A DNA stretch of 64,000 nucleotides, from contig JAWZYU010000034.1 of NCBI GenBank assembly GCA_038380435.1, forward strand, positions 40,982,901 through 41,046,900, written 5' to 3'. Made by a program: the position numbers and the translations under genes. The notes under the pieces are model-generated. The model was not told the origin of the DNA, did not search any database, and saw only the letters and a list, made by a program, of their open reading frames with translations. Shown here in pieces: positions 43,578 to 54,059 of this stretch. This stretch comes from Ryuthela nishihirai. Lineage: Eukaryota; Arthropoda; Arachnida; Araneae; Heptathelidae. Every line of letters starts with the position of its first letter. Within the stretch, counting starts at the first letter, position 1.

Positions 43578-43600
43578 GGAGGGGTGGGGGGGTGGGGTGG
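43578..43600 (+). other. Potential G-quadruplex tract
   Basis: GGAGGGGTGGGGGGGTGGGG followed by TGG has enough G runs separated by single bases to fit the G4 consensus. It lies in unique DNA just upstream of a SINE. Confidence 0.5.
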
Positions 43601-43722
43601 AAGCATATATTTTTTGGTGGGGTGTAAGAAAGATACTGAAAGTGGCTAAAAAAACTGAGTTTAAAAGTGATGTGCTTGATTTACAGTGTTTTTTATTTCT
43701 GTTTTTCTACCTGTTAGCGGAG

Positions 43723-44301
43723 CGGGGGTGGCTCAGTCGGTAGCGCGCTAGGCTCGTAATCTGTAGTTCCCAGGTTCGAGTCCCAGCTGGGTCAGCGTTG
43801 AGATTTATCTCCGCAAAACTCCCTGACCTGCCCACGGTCAGTAGGGGACACCGATGGGCTTGGAAAGGCCGACGTCCGTCTGATGGGACGTTAAGCCGTG
43901 ACCCAATGTGTGGGAGAGCCATACGGTGTGCGCGTTAAAGAACACACTAGATGGCCTTGACGGGAGGCTAACATTTGTCTCCCAACAGCTGTTCCAGTGG
44001 GTTCCCTCTCCCAACCTTCTCTGAGCCTTCGGGGTCCATGTGACCTGGCCATTTAGCCCATGGTGTGCAAAAAAGTGCCGCTCAGAGGTAAAACAACCCA
44101 ATGTTAAAGAACACACTGGATGGCCTTGACGAGAGGCTACCATCTGTCTCCCAACAGCTGTTCCAGTGGGTCCCCTCCCAAAACCTTCTCTGAGCCTTCA
44201 GGGTCCATGTGACCTGAAGGCTCAGAGAAGGTTGGGGGAGCCCATGGTGTGCAAAAGCCCATGGTGTGCAAAATAGTGCCGCTCAGAGGTAAAACAACCC
44301 T
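43723..44301 (+). mobile_element. SINE-A with two 3' units and a local inversion
   Basis: Full head (GGGGGTGGCTCAGTCGGTAG), central domain and two tail units. In the second tail, GTGACCTGAAGGCTCAGAGA then AGGTTGGGGGAGCCCATGG (44208-44250) replaces the normal sequence: a ~30-bp piece of the tail appears inverted, and CCCATGGTGTGCAAA is duplicated. Confidence 0.92.
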
Positions 44302-44564
44302 AACTGTTTTTATGTTTTCTATTTAGATGCTTCTTACTATTTCATTTTTAAGTTTCTTTTTACTATTTCACCCGATATGTTTTCCTAAATTTCTGCATTT
44401 TAAAAATTTTTCTCTCTGTCATCTGCTTCTTCTTCAGTTTCGTTTTATATACGTTCAGATTCTTTCTTTCTAACTTACTAAAGAGTCAAACTATAACCAC
44501 TTAATAAAAAACTATTCTAAGCTTTTTAATGAACTGTAAAATTGTCTTTATCGTAAAGATAAAG
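44302..44564. other. AT-rich spacer
   Basis: T-rich DNA with no gene or element seen. Confidence 0.55.
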
Positions 44565-45470
44565 GGTTACCGCGACACACTTCTTCAATAGCCCATTTAC
44601 CGCGACACACTTCTGAAATGCTTCATTTACCACGACACACTTCTGAAATAGTCCACTTGCCGCGACACATTTTTGAAATAGTCCTCTTGCCGCGACACAT
44701 TTTTGAAATAGTCCATTTATCGCGACACACTTCTGAAAGAGCCCATTTATCGCGACACACTTCTGAAAGAGTCCATTTACCGCGACACACTTCTGCAGTA
44801 GCCCATTTACCGCGACACACTTCTGAAAGAGAGAATTTGCTGTGACACACCTTTGAAACAGTCCATTTACCACGACACACTTCTCAAAGAGGCCATTTAC
44901 CGCGACACACTTCTGAAATATTTCATTTACCACGACACACTTCTGAAATAGTCCACTTGCCGCGACACATTTTTGAAATAGTCCTCTTGCCGCGACACAT
45001 TTTTGAAATAGTCCATTTATCGCGACACACTTCTGAAAGAGATCATTTGCCGCGACACATTTTTGAAATAGTCCACTTATCGCGACACACTTCTGAAAGA
45101 GTCCATTTACCGCGACACACTTCTGCAGTAGCCCATTTACCGCGACACACTTCTGCAGTAGCCCATTTACCGCGACACACTTCTGAAAGAGACCATTTGC
45201 CGTGACACACCTTTGAAACAATCCATTTACCACGACACACTTCTCAAAGAGGCCATTTGCCGCGACACACTTCTGAAATATTTCATTTACCACGACACAC
45301 TTCTGATATAGTCCATTTGCCGCGACACATTTTTGAAATAGTCCATTTATCACGACACACTTCAGAAAGAGCCCATTTACCGCGACACACTTCTAAAAAA
45401 GCTCCATTTACCACGACACACTTCTGAAACACTTCATTTACCGCGACACACTTCCGAAATACTCCATCAA
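44565..45470. repeat. 30-bp minisatellite with 360-bp higher-order repeat, ~30 units
   Basis: The unit is CCATTTACCGCGACACAC plus TTCTGAAAGAGT. CCTTTGAAACA variants at 44850 and 45210 and their neighbours repeat at 360 bp (12 units). The minus strand is open for 275 codons with the ten-residue repeat NGLFQKCVAV, because 30 is a multiple of three. Other minus frames are open too (CRGKW repeats), which argues against selection for one protein. Confidence 0.95.
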
Positions 45471-46254
45471 TTGTGGTTTTTTTCAGTCTGATCAAGACGT
45501 CATGGATACGAAGGTACAGCAAATGACTTGTTATCTGGGGGGTCATAGGTTCTTACCTCGCTAAACACAACACATTTTCTCTGAAAACACGATTCATTAA
45601 TGATGATTGATGATTTCTACAAATAATATATTCTTGCTTCGCACAGAAACTTTCTCTAGTTATCCATCTCCTTATTCTCATCATCCGAGAAAGCATCCAG
45701 TGGAGCAGATTTCTATTATTAGAATCAGATCCAAACACATTAATCATGTGGAGTACTTCCCAAGAAACTAAGCTACCTTCCAGTGGTAATTTGACCGCTG
45801 TTGATGTTTTCAATGAAGCAATTATACTTCTCATAATAACAAAGGTCATTTCAAATTTTTGAATCACATGTGTCAGAAAAATGGCTTTCATTCTGTTGTG
45901 GGCATTTCGTTCCAACTTTATCACAATTAATTTTCGCAATTTTCCAAAAGATTAACAATCATTAGCTAGAGTTTGCAGACATTTGTCTCAATGTCTTTAG
46001 CTTCGTGTGTTAAAGTTTAGTAGGAAAGTGATTTTTATAAATGAATTTAATCTAAACGAAATTATTTTTCCTTTAAAAGATTTGTTTAATTTTTCTTCCT
46101 GCTTAGCGAAAGAAGAATAAAGCATCGAGATTAAAGAGAGGGGATTTTTTTTTTCATTTGGAATTTTTCTTTTCGAAATCGACCTGTAGAACTCGCTTTT
46201 CATATGAATCTCAGGTGACACTAACTTTATTTTCAAGCTAAATCTCTTTGTAAA
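45471..46254. other. Unique spacer with one weak coding candidate
   Basis: About 780 bp of non-repetitive DNA. A minus-strand frame at 45553-45939 is listed separately. A second minus frame of 79 codons (45997-46236) is lysine/serine/phenylalanine-rich and unconvincing. Confidence 0.5.
45553..45939 (-). CDS. Unrecognised 128-codon open frame
   Basis: This is the longest open frame in this window that lies outside repeats. The translation is basic and has mixed composition (starting MRKLIVIKLERNAHNRMKAI, with several methionine and arginine residues), with no signal peptide, clear domain or catalytic motif that I recognise. It could be an exon, an old transposon fragment or chance in AT-moderate DNA. 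No promoter, splice or polyadenylation evidence separates these. Confidence 0.2.
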   Translation of the reverse strand: MRKLIVIKLERNAHNRMKAIFLTHVIQKFEMTFVIMRSIIASLKTSTAVKLPLEGSLVSWEVLHMINVFGSDSNNRNLLHWMLSRMMRIRRWITRESFCAKQEYIICRNHQSSLMNRVFRENVLCLAR

Positions 46255-48692
46255 CGGATTTAAAAATATAATCTACCATTTCAGAGGACTTAAAATATAA
46301 TCTGCCTTTTCAGAGGACTTAATATATAATCTACCTTTTCAGAGGACTTAAAATATAATCTACCTTTTAGGGGGACTTAAAATATAATCTACCTTTTCAG
46401 AGGACTTAAAATATAATCTACCATTTCAGAGGACTTAAAATATAATCTACCTTTTCAGAGGACTTAAAATATAATCTACCTTTTAGGGGGACTTAAAATA
46501 TAATCTACCTTTTCAGAGGACTTAAAATATAATCTACCATTTCAGAGAACTTAAAATATAATCTACCTTTTCAGAGGACTTAAAATATAATCTACCTTTT
46601 AGGGGGACTTAAAATATAATCTACCTTTTCAGAGGACTTAAAATATAATCTACCTTTTCAGAGGACTTAAAATATAATCTACGTTTTCAGAGGATTTAAA
46701 ATATAATCTACGTTTTCAGAGAACTTAAAATATAATCTACCTTTTCAGAGGACTTAAAATATAATCTACCTTTTCAGGGGACTTAAAATATAATCTACCT
46801 TTTCAGAGGACTTAAAATATAATCTACCTTTTCAGAGGACTTAAAATATAATCTACCTTTTCATAGGACTTAAAATATAATCTACCTTTTCAGAGGACTT
46901 AAAATATAATCTACCTTTTCAGAGGACTTAAAATATAATCTACCTTTTCAGAGGACTTAAAATATAATCAACTTTTTCAGAGGACTTAAAATGTAATCTA
47001 CCTTTTCAGAGGACTTAAAATATAATCTACCTTTTCAGAGGACTTAAAATGTAATCTACCTTTTCAGGGGACTTAAAATATAATCTACCTTTTCAGAGGA
47101 CTTAAAATATAATCTACCTTTTCAGAGGACTTAAAATATAATCTACCTTTTCAGAGGACTTAAAATATAATCTACCTTTTCAGAGGACTTAAAATATAAT
47201 CTACCTTTTCAGAGGACTTAAAATATAATCTACCTTTTCAGAGGACTTAAAATATAATCAACTTTTTCAGAGGACTTAAAATGTAATCTACCTTTTCAGA
47301 GGACTTAAAATATAATCTACCTTTTCAGAGGACTTAAAATATAATCTACCTTTTCAGAGGACTTAAAATAGAATGTACCTTTTCAGAGAACTTAAAATAT
47401 AATCTACCTTTTCAGAGGACTTAAAACATAATCTACCTTTTCAGAGGACTTAAAATATAATCAATTCAGAGGACTTAAAATATAATCTACCTTTTCAGAG
47501 GACTTAAAATATAATCTACCTTTTCAGAGGACTTAAAATATAATCTACCTTTTCAGAGGATTTAAAATATAATCTACCATTTCAGAGGACTTAAAATATA
47601 ATCTACCTTTTCAGAGGACTTAAAATATAATCTACCTTTTCAGAGGACTTAAAATATAATCTACGTTTTCAGAGGATTTAAAATATAATCTACCTTTTCA
47701 GAGAACTTAAAATATAATCTACCTTTTCAGAGGACTTAAAATATAATCTACCTTTTCAGAGGACTTAAAATATAATCTACCTTTTCAGAGGACTTAAAAT
47801 ATAATCTAACTTTTCAGAGAACTTAAAATATAATCTACCTTTTTAGAGGACTTAAAATATAATCTACCTTTTCAGAGGACTTAAAATATAATCTACCTTT
47901 TCAGGGGACTTAAAATATAATCTACCTTTTCAGAGGACTTAAAATATAATCTACCTTTTCAGAGGATTTAAAATATAATCTACCTTTTCAGAGGACTTAA
48001 AATATAATCTACCTTTTCAGAGGACTTAAAATATAATCTACCTTGTCAGAGGATTTAAAATATAATCTACCTTTTCAGAGGACTTAAAATATAATCTACC
48101 TTTTCAGAGGACTTAAAATATAATCTACCTTTTCAGAGGATTTAAAATATAATCTACCTTTTCAGAGGACTTAAAATATAATCTACCTTTTCAGAGAACT
48201 TAAAATATAATCTACCTTTTCAGAGGACTTAAAATGTAATCTACCTTTTCAGAGGACTTAAAATATAATCTACCTTTTCAGGGGACTTAAAATATAATCT
48301 ACCTTTTCAGAGGACTTAAAATATAATCTACCTTTTCAGAGGATTTAAAATATAATCTACCTTTTCAGAGGACTTAAAATGTAATCTACCTTTTCAGGGG
48401 ACTTAAAATATAATCTACCTTTTCAGGGGACTTAAAATATAATCTACCTTTTCAGAGGACTTAAAATATAATCTACCTTTTCAGAGGATTTAAAATATAA
48501 TCTACCTTTTCAGAGGACTTAAAATGTAATCTACCTTTTCAGAGGACTTAAAATATAATCAACCTTTTCAGAGGACTTAAAATATAATCTACCTTTTCAG
48601 AGAACTTAAAATGTAATCTACCATTTCAGAGGACTTAAAATAAAATCTACCTTTTCAGAGGACTTAAAATTTAATCCACCTTTTGAGAATAC
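46255..48692. repeat. 29-bp minisatellite, ~84 units
   Basis: The unit is AGGACTTAAAATATAATC plus TACCTTTTCAG, period 29 (46921 to 46950). Variants with GGGGGACTT, AATGTAATC or GGATTTAAAA recur in patterns, for example a block with AATATAATCAACTTTTTCAG at about 46960 and 47250. The unit contains in-frame stops, so no long frame exists. The array is interrupted at 48700 by a SINE and its decayed relatives continue to 54830. Confidence 0.97.
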
Positions 48693-48700
48693 ATTATAAA

Positions 48701-50105
48701 AAATACGGGCGTGGGTGGCTCAGTCGGTAGCGCGCCATGCTCGTAATCTGAAGTTCCCAGGTTCGAGTCCCAGCTGGGTCAGCGTTGAGATTTATCTCCG
48801 CAAAATTCCCCGCCCTGCCCACGAAGAGTACCGGACACCGATGGGCTTGGAAAGGTCGCAATCCGTCGGATGGGAGGTTAAGCCGTGGAACGTGTGCAAG
48901 AGAGCTATACCATGTGCACGTTAAAGAACACGCTGGATGGCCTTGACGGGAGTCTACCATCTGTTTCCCAACAGCTGTTCCAGTGGGTCCCCTCCCCCAA
49001 CCTTCTCTGAGCCTTCGGGATCCATATGACCTGGCCATTTAGTCCATGGTGTTCAAAATAGTGCCACTCAGAGGTAAAAAACTCAACGTTAAAGAACATG
49101 CTGGATGGCCTTGACGGGAGTCTACCATCTGTTTCCCAACAGCTGTTCCAGTGGGTCCCCTCCCCCAACCTTCTCTGAGCCTTCGGGATCCGTGTGACCT
49201 GGCCATTTAGTCCATGGTGTTCAAAATAGTGCCACTCAGAAGTAAAACAACTCAACGTTAAAGAACACGCTGGATGGCCTTGACGGGAGTCTACCATCTG
49301 TTTCCCAACAGCTGTTCCAGTGGGTCCCCTCCCCCAACCTTCTCTGAGGCTTCGGGATCCGTGTGACCTGGCCATTTAGTCCATGGTGTTCAAAATAGTG
49401 CCACTCAGAAGTAAAACAACTCAACGTTAAAGAACATGCTGGATGGCCTTGACGGGAGTCTACCATCTGTTTCCCAACAGCTGTTCCAGTGGGTCCCCTC
49501 CCCCAACCTTCTCTGAGCCTTCGGGATCCGTGTGACCTGGCCATTTAGTCCATGGTGTTCAAAATAGTGCCACTCAGAAGTAAAACAACTCAACGTTAAA
49601 GAACATGCTGGATGGCCTTGACGGGAGTCTACCATCTGTTTCCCAACAGCTGTTCCAGTGGGTCCCCTCCCCCAACCTTCTCTGAGCCTTCGGGATCCGT
49701 GTGACCTGGCCATTTATTCCATGGTGTTCAAAAAAGTGCCGCTCAGAGGTAAAACAACCCAACGTTAAAGAACACGCTGGATGGCCTTGACGGGAGTCTA
49801 CCATCTGTTTCCCAACAGCTGTTCCAGTGGGTCCCCTCCCCCAACCTTCTCTGAGGCTTCGGGATCCGTGTGACCTGGCCATTTAGTCCATGGTGTTCAA
49901 AATAGTGCCACTCAGAGGTAAAACAACTCAACGTTAAAGAACATGCTGGATGACCTTGACGGGAGTCTACCATCTGTTTCCCAACAGCTGTTCCAGTGGG
50001 TCCCCTCCCCCAACCTTCTATGAGCCTTCGGGATCCGTGTGACCTGGCCATTTACTCACGGTGTGCAAAAAAGTGCCTCTCAGAGGTAAAACCACAAAAA
50101 ACCAA
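48701..50105 (+). mobile_element. SINE-A with seven tandem 3' units
   Basis: Head (GTGGGTGGCTCAGTCGGTAG), central domain, then seven tail units of 169 bp (about 48919-50095). ATTATAAA stands at 48693-48700 and 50106-50113, a plausible 8-bp target duplication inside the minisatellite. Most units share locus-specific changes (GGGAGTCTACCATCTGTTTC, GTGTTCAAAATAGTGCCACT) that are absent at other loci, which points to amplification after insertion. Confidence 0.95.
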
Positions 50106-50113
50106 ATTATAAA

Positions 50114-50955
50114 GATTATGATTCAAGGGGACTCTAAGAGAACTTTGAGCTCAACTAGTTTGCAGATGGACTTAAAAATATATTCCACCTTTTAAGGGGA
50201 CTTAATATTTAATTCATCTTTTAAGAGGACTTAAAATTTAATCCACTTTTTGAGGACATATTACAAGAGGACCATACAAGGTGACTTTGAGGATACTTTG
50301 AGCTGAACTTTCGCTGAGAGTGGACTTAAAAATATAATCCACCTCTTTAGAGGACTTTAAAATGTAATCTATCTTATAAGGGGACTTAAAATTTCCAGCT
50401 CTGAGGACACAATGTTAAGGAGATTGTTCAAGGGGACTTTAAGAAACTTTGAGTTCAATGTTTGCAGAGGGACTACTTAAACTATAATGTATCATTTAAG
50501 AGGACTTAAGATTTAATCCACCTTTTTGACGATACATCACAAGGGGACCATATAAGGAGAATTTTCTAAAATATGAAGTGAACTCTCTTTGTGGATGGTC
50601 TTTTAATTATTATCTCTCTATTCAGAGGACTTAAAATGCAATTCACCTTTTGAGGACACGCGTTTTAGCACAATTCAAGTGGACGTAAAGGAAACTTTGG
50701 GCTGAACTTTGCAGATGATACCTTTTGAGAGGAATTAAAATTGAATCCCTCTTTTAAGGAAATGATTTTCAGGGGACAATTCAAGGATACTTTAAGAAAC
50801 CTTTAAGCTGAACTCCCTTTCCAGATGAACTTAAAAACCCATTTTTTAAAGAAATATAAAAGTACAGTCCACCTTTTAGAGGACTTAAAATGCAATCTAT
50901 CTTTTAAGAGGAACTTTAAGTGTATACACGTTTTGAGAACACAAATTTAAGGAGA
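50114..50955. repeat. Decayed relatives of the 29-bp/177-bp repeat
   Basis: Motifs such as AGAGGACTTAAAATTTAATC, CACCTTTTGAGGACAC, GGGGACTTTAAGAAACTTTG and TTGCAGATGGACTTAAAAA recur irregularly every ~200 bp. They combine the 29-bp motif with the parts of the longer repeat that follows. Confidence 0.8.
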
Positions 50956-52290
50956 TCATTCAAAAGTTCTCTAAGGACACTTTGAGCTGAACTTTCTTTG
51001 CAGATGGACTTAAAAACCCATTTTTTAAAGAAATATAGAAGTAAAGTCTACCTTTTAGAGGACTTAAAATGCAATCTATCTTTTAAGAGGAACTTTAAGT
51101 GTAATACACGTTTTGAGAACCCAAATTTAAGATCATTCAAAAGTTCTCTAAGGACACTTTGAGCTGGACTTTCTTTGCAGATGGACTTAAAAACCCATCT
51201 TTTAAAGAAACATAAAAGTACAGTCCACCTTTTAGAGGAATTAAAAGGCAATCTATCTTTTAAGAGGAACTTTAAGTGTAATACACGTTTTGAGAACCCA
51301 AATTTAAGGAGATCATTCAAAAGTTCTCTAAGGACACTTTGAACTGAACTTTCGTTGCAGATGGACTTAAAAACGCATTTTTTAAAGAAATATAAAAGTA
51401 CAGTCCACCTTTTAGAGGACTTAAAATGCAATCTATCTTTTAAGAGGAACTTTAAGTGTATACACGTTTTGAGAACACAAATTTAAGATCATTCAAAAGT
51501 TCTCTAAGGACACTTTGAGCTGAACTTTCTTTGCAGATGGACTTAAAAACCCATTTTTTAAAGAAATATAGAAGTAAAGTCTACCTTTTAGAGGACTTAA
51601 AATGCAATCTATCTTTTAAGAGGAACTTTAAGTGTAATACACGTTTTGAGAACCCAAATTTAAGATCATTCAAAAGTTCTCTAAGGACACTGAGCTGAAC
51701 TTTCTTTGCAGATGGACTTAAAAACCCATTTTTTAATGAAATATAGAAGTAAAGTCTACCTTTTAGAGGACTTAAAATGCAATCTATCTTTTAAGAGGAA
51801 CTTTAAGTGTAATACACGTTTTGAGAACCCAAATTTAAGATCATTCAAAAGTTCTCTAAGGACACTTTGAGCTGAACTTTCTTTGCAGATGGACTTAAAA
51901 AACCCCATCTTGTAAAGAAATATAAAAGTACAGTCCACCTTTTAGAGGACTTAAAATGCAATCTATCTTTTAAGATGAACTTTAAGTGCAATACACGTTT
52001 TGAGAACCCAAATTTAAGGAGATCATTCAAAAGTTCCCTAAGGACACTTTGAGCTGAACTTTCTTTGCAGATGGACTTAAAAAACCCCATCTTGTAAAGA
52101 AATATAAAAGTACAGTCCACCTTTTAGAGGACTTAAAATGCAATCTATCTTTTAAGATGAACTTTAAGTGCAATACACGTTTTGAGAACCCAAATTTAAG
52201 GAGATCATTCAAAAGTTCCCTAAGGACACTTTGAGCTGAACTTTCTTTGCAGATGGACTTAAAAACCCATCTTTTAAAGAAACATAAAAG
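50956..52290. repeat. ~177-bp satellite-like repeat, ~8 units
   Basis: CAAAAGTTCTCTAAGGACAC recurs at 50961, 51138, 51318, 51494, 51671, 51846, 52028 and 52210 (some units with TTCCC or a small deletion), giving spacings of 175-182 bp. Each unit contains a 29-bp-like core (TTTTAGAGGACTTAAAATGC), so it seems to be a higher-order derivative of the neighbouring minisatellite. Minus-strand frames of 60-127 codons follow from the unit. Confidence 0.93.
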
Positions 52291-52295
52291 TATGG

Positions 52296-52475
52296 TGTGG
52301 TGACCGAGCCGAACAGGAGAGAGGCGAGATGAAATTACTACTTAATTGACTTCGGTTAATTCACAGATTCGCGGGTTTTTACGCACGTGCCACTGTATAT
52401 CTTGTTGTGCTGCGTTGAATAAAGAATAACAATGGTCCATCAATTATTGCACGAGAGTTATATAGGGACGACACA
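52296..52475 (-). mobile_element. Putative 3' LTR (~180 bp) of retrotransposon remnant, copy 2
   Basis: On the minus strand the segment starts TGTGTCGTCCC after a purine-rich GTGAGAATAAAAAG (possible polypurine tract). It has a TATA-like CTATATAAC (52457-52465) and ends GCTCGGTCACCACA, so it has TG..CA ends. It lies downstream of a gag fragment in the same orientation, as a 3' LTR would. There is no 5' LTR in the window to confirm the borders. Confidence 0.55.
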
Positions 52476-52529
52476 CTTTTTATTCTCACTATATACAGCT
52501 ACGAATAACTGGGAATGAACTCCACTCCG

Positions 52530-52606
52530 TGGGCCTTTGCTGCTTCACACTGTGGTTCCTTCTGAATCCACAAAACTACTATCAAATTCACCGCTCAACT
52601 CCGTGA
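52530..52606. repeat. Single-copy progenitor of the 74-bp array
   Basis: CCTTTGCTGCTTCACACTG to CACCGCTCAACTCCGTGAG occurs once here, followed by the first bases of a second unit (CCTTTGCTGCTG) that belong to the gag fragment. About 48 tandem copies of this segment fill 29419-32965 at the equivalent position of the sister element. Confidence 0.9.
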
Positions 52607-52853
52607 GCCTTTGCTGCTGCAAATGTTACTATAATGAGGTGGAGAATTGCACACTCTGCAATTTCTCACTTTACAGACCTCAAACTCGGCGAAAGGATAA
52701 CCACCTTTGCCTACACTGTGGCTCCTCCTGAACCACAAGAATAAAGAATAATATTCTCCAAGAATCTGGATTCCCTCTTGGAATCGCACCCTGACTTCAA
52801 GGGTTACTTTTTGAGAAAGGCGGCGTCCTTTTGATGCGTGTCGCACCGACCTT
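52595..52853 (-). pseudogene. gag nucleocapsid-like fragment (copy 2)
   Basis: The minus-strand frame is open here across about 86 codons and ends with a CX2CX4HX4C zinc knuckle (52619-52660), then a short serine/lysine tail and a stop. It matches the copy at 32966-33262 but lacks that copy's nonsense codon. Upstream, the capsid part of Gag, all of Pol and the 5' LTR are missing. The open frame runs on into unrelated SINE sequence, so the apparent start at 52912 is not genuine. It acts, if at all, only as a relic. Confidence 0.7.
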
Positions 52854-52904
52854 GTTCGTTCGACAGCTAACGCATAGACTAAAGCCTCGAATCTCCTTCC
52901 CCTA
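52854..52904 (-). mobile_element. Retroelement internal remnant left of nested SINE
   Basis: A short continuation of the retroelement up to the CCTTCCCCTA duplicate (52895-52904) created by the SINE insertion. The sister copy at 33.2 kb lacks this piece. Confidence 0.5.
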
Positions 52905-53670
52905 GCGGACACCGATGGGCTTGGAAAGGCCGCCGTCCATCGGATGGGACGTTAAGCCGTGGCCCCGTGTGCGGGAGAGCCATACCCTGTGCACGTTAAA
53001 GAACACGCTGGATGGCCTTGACGGGAGGCTACCATCTGTCTCCCAACAGCTGTTCCAGTGGGTCCCCTCCCCCAACCTTCTCTGAGCCTTCGGGGTCCAT
53101 GTGACCTGGCCATTTAGCCCATGGTGTGCAAAAAAGTGCCGCTCAGAGGTAAAACAACCCAACGTTAAAGAACACGCTGGATGACCTTGACGGGAGGCTA
53201 CCATCTGTCTCCCAACAGCTGCTCTAGTGGGTCCCCTCCCCCAACCTTCTCTGAGCCTTCGGGGTCCTTGTGACCTGGCCATTTAGCCCATTGTGCGTCA
53301 AAAAGTGCCGCTCAGAGGTAAAACAACCCAACGTTAAAGAACACGCTGGATGGCCTTGACGGGAGGCTACCATCTGTCTCCCAACAGCTGTTCCAGTGGG
53401 TCCCCTCCCCCAACCTTCTCTGAGCCTTCGGGGTCCATGTGAGCTGGCCATTTAGCCCATGGTGTGCAAAAGAGTGCCACTCAGAGGTAAAACAACCCAA
53501 CGTTAAAGAACACGCTGGATGATTTTAACGGGAGGCTACCATCTGTCTCCCAACAGCTGTTCCAGTGGGTCCCCTCCCCCAACCTTCTCTGAGCCTTCGG
53601 GGTCCATGTGACCTGGCCATTTAGCCCATGGTGTGCAAAAAAGTGCCGCTCAGATGTAAATCAACAACAA
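52905..53670 (+). mobile_element. 5'-truncated SINE-A with four 3' units, 10-bp target duplication
   Basis: It starts within the central domain (GCGGACACCGATGGGCTTGG), so the tRNA-like head is missing, and has four tail units ending GATGTAAATCAACAACAA. CCTTCCCCTA is duplicated at 52895-52904 and 53671-53680. 5' truncation with a target duplication is what LINE-driven reverse transcription leaves. Confidence 0.94.
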
Positions 53671-53680
53671 CCTTCCCCTA

Positions 53681-53779
53681 ACCTCATGCGTGGACTTCAC
53701 GCTGCAGGCTAGTTACTCATATACGGAACAAACAACTTCTGGCATTGATTCTTTCCACAAGCAGCAAGCTTCAGACCCG
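53681..53779 (-). mobile_element. Retroelement remnant right of nested SINE
   Basis: AACAACTTCTGGCATTG and CTTCAGACCCGAAGATGG match AACAACTGCTGGCATTCG and ATTAGACCCGAAAAAC at 33207-33257 of the sister copy. The retroelement therefore continues on this side of the SINE and ends near 53780, where the minisatellite relatives resume. Confidence 0.75.
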
Positions 53780-54057
53780 AAGATGGAGAACTTAAAATGT
53801 AATCCACCATTTGTGGAACAATTTTAAGTGGGCCATTAAAAGGAACTTTTAGAAAAATTTGTGATGAACTTTCTTCGCAGATGGACTTTAAAATATAATC
53901 CATATTTTAAGTGGATTTAAAATGTTATCCATTTTTGAGGACGAAATTTAAGGGGATCTTAAGAAAACTTTCAGCTGAACCCCTTTGTAAATGGGCTTAA
54001 AAATATAATCCGCCTTTTAATGAAACATCGAAGTTTATTCCAACTTTTAAGGGGACT
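53780..54057. repeat. Decayed 29-bp/177-bp repeat (continued)
   Basis: GAGAACTTAAAATGTAATCC, TTCGCAGATGGACTTTAAAA and TTTGAGGACGAAATTTAAGG are relatives of the array before 52290. The repeat ends at AAGGGGACTT, where the Tc1-like element inserted. Confidence 0.85.
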
Positions 54058-54059
54058 TA

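Larger units (their letters stand above)
42631..43722. other. Unique spacer with one weak coding candidate
   Basis: About 1.1 kb without tandem repeats or element termini. It contains a minus-strand candidate frame (43026-43217) and a G-rich tract at 43578-43600, both listed separately. Confidence 0.5.
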
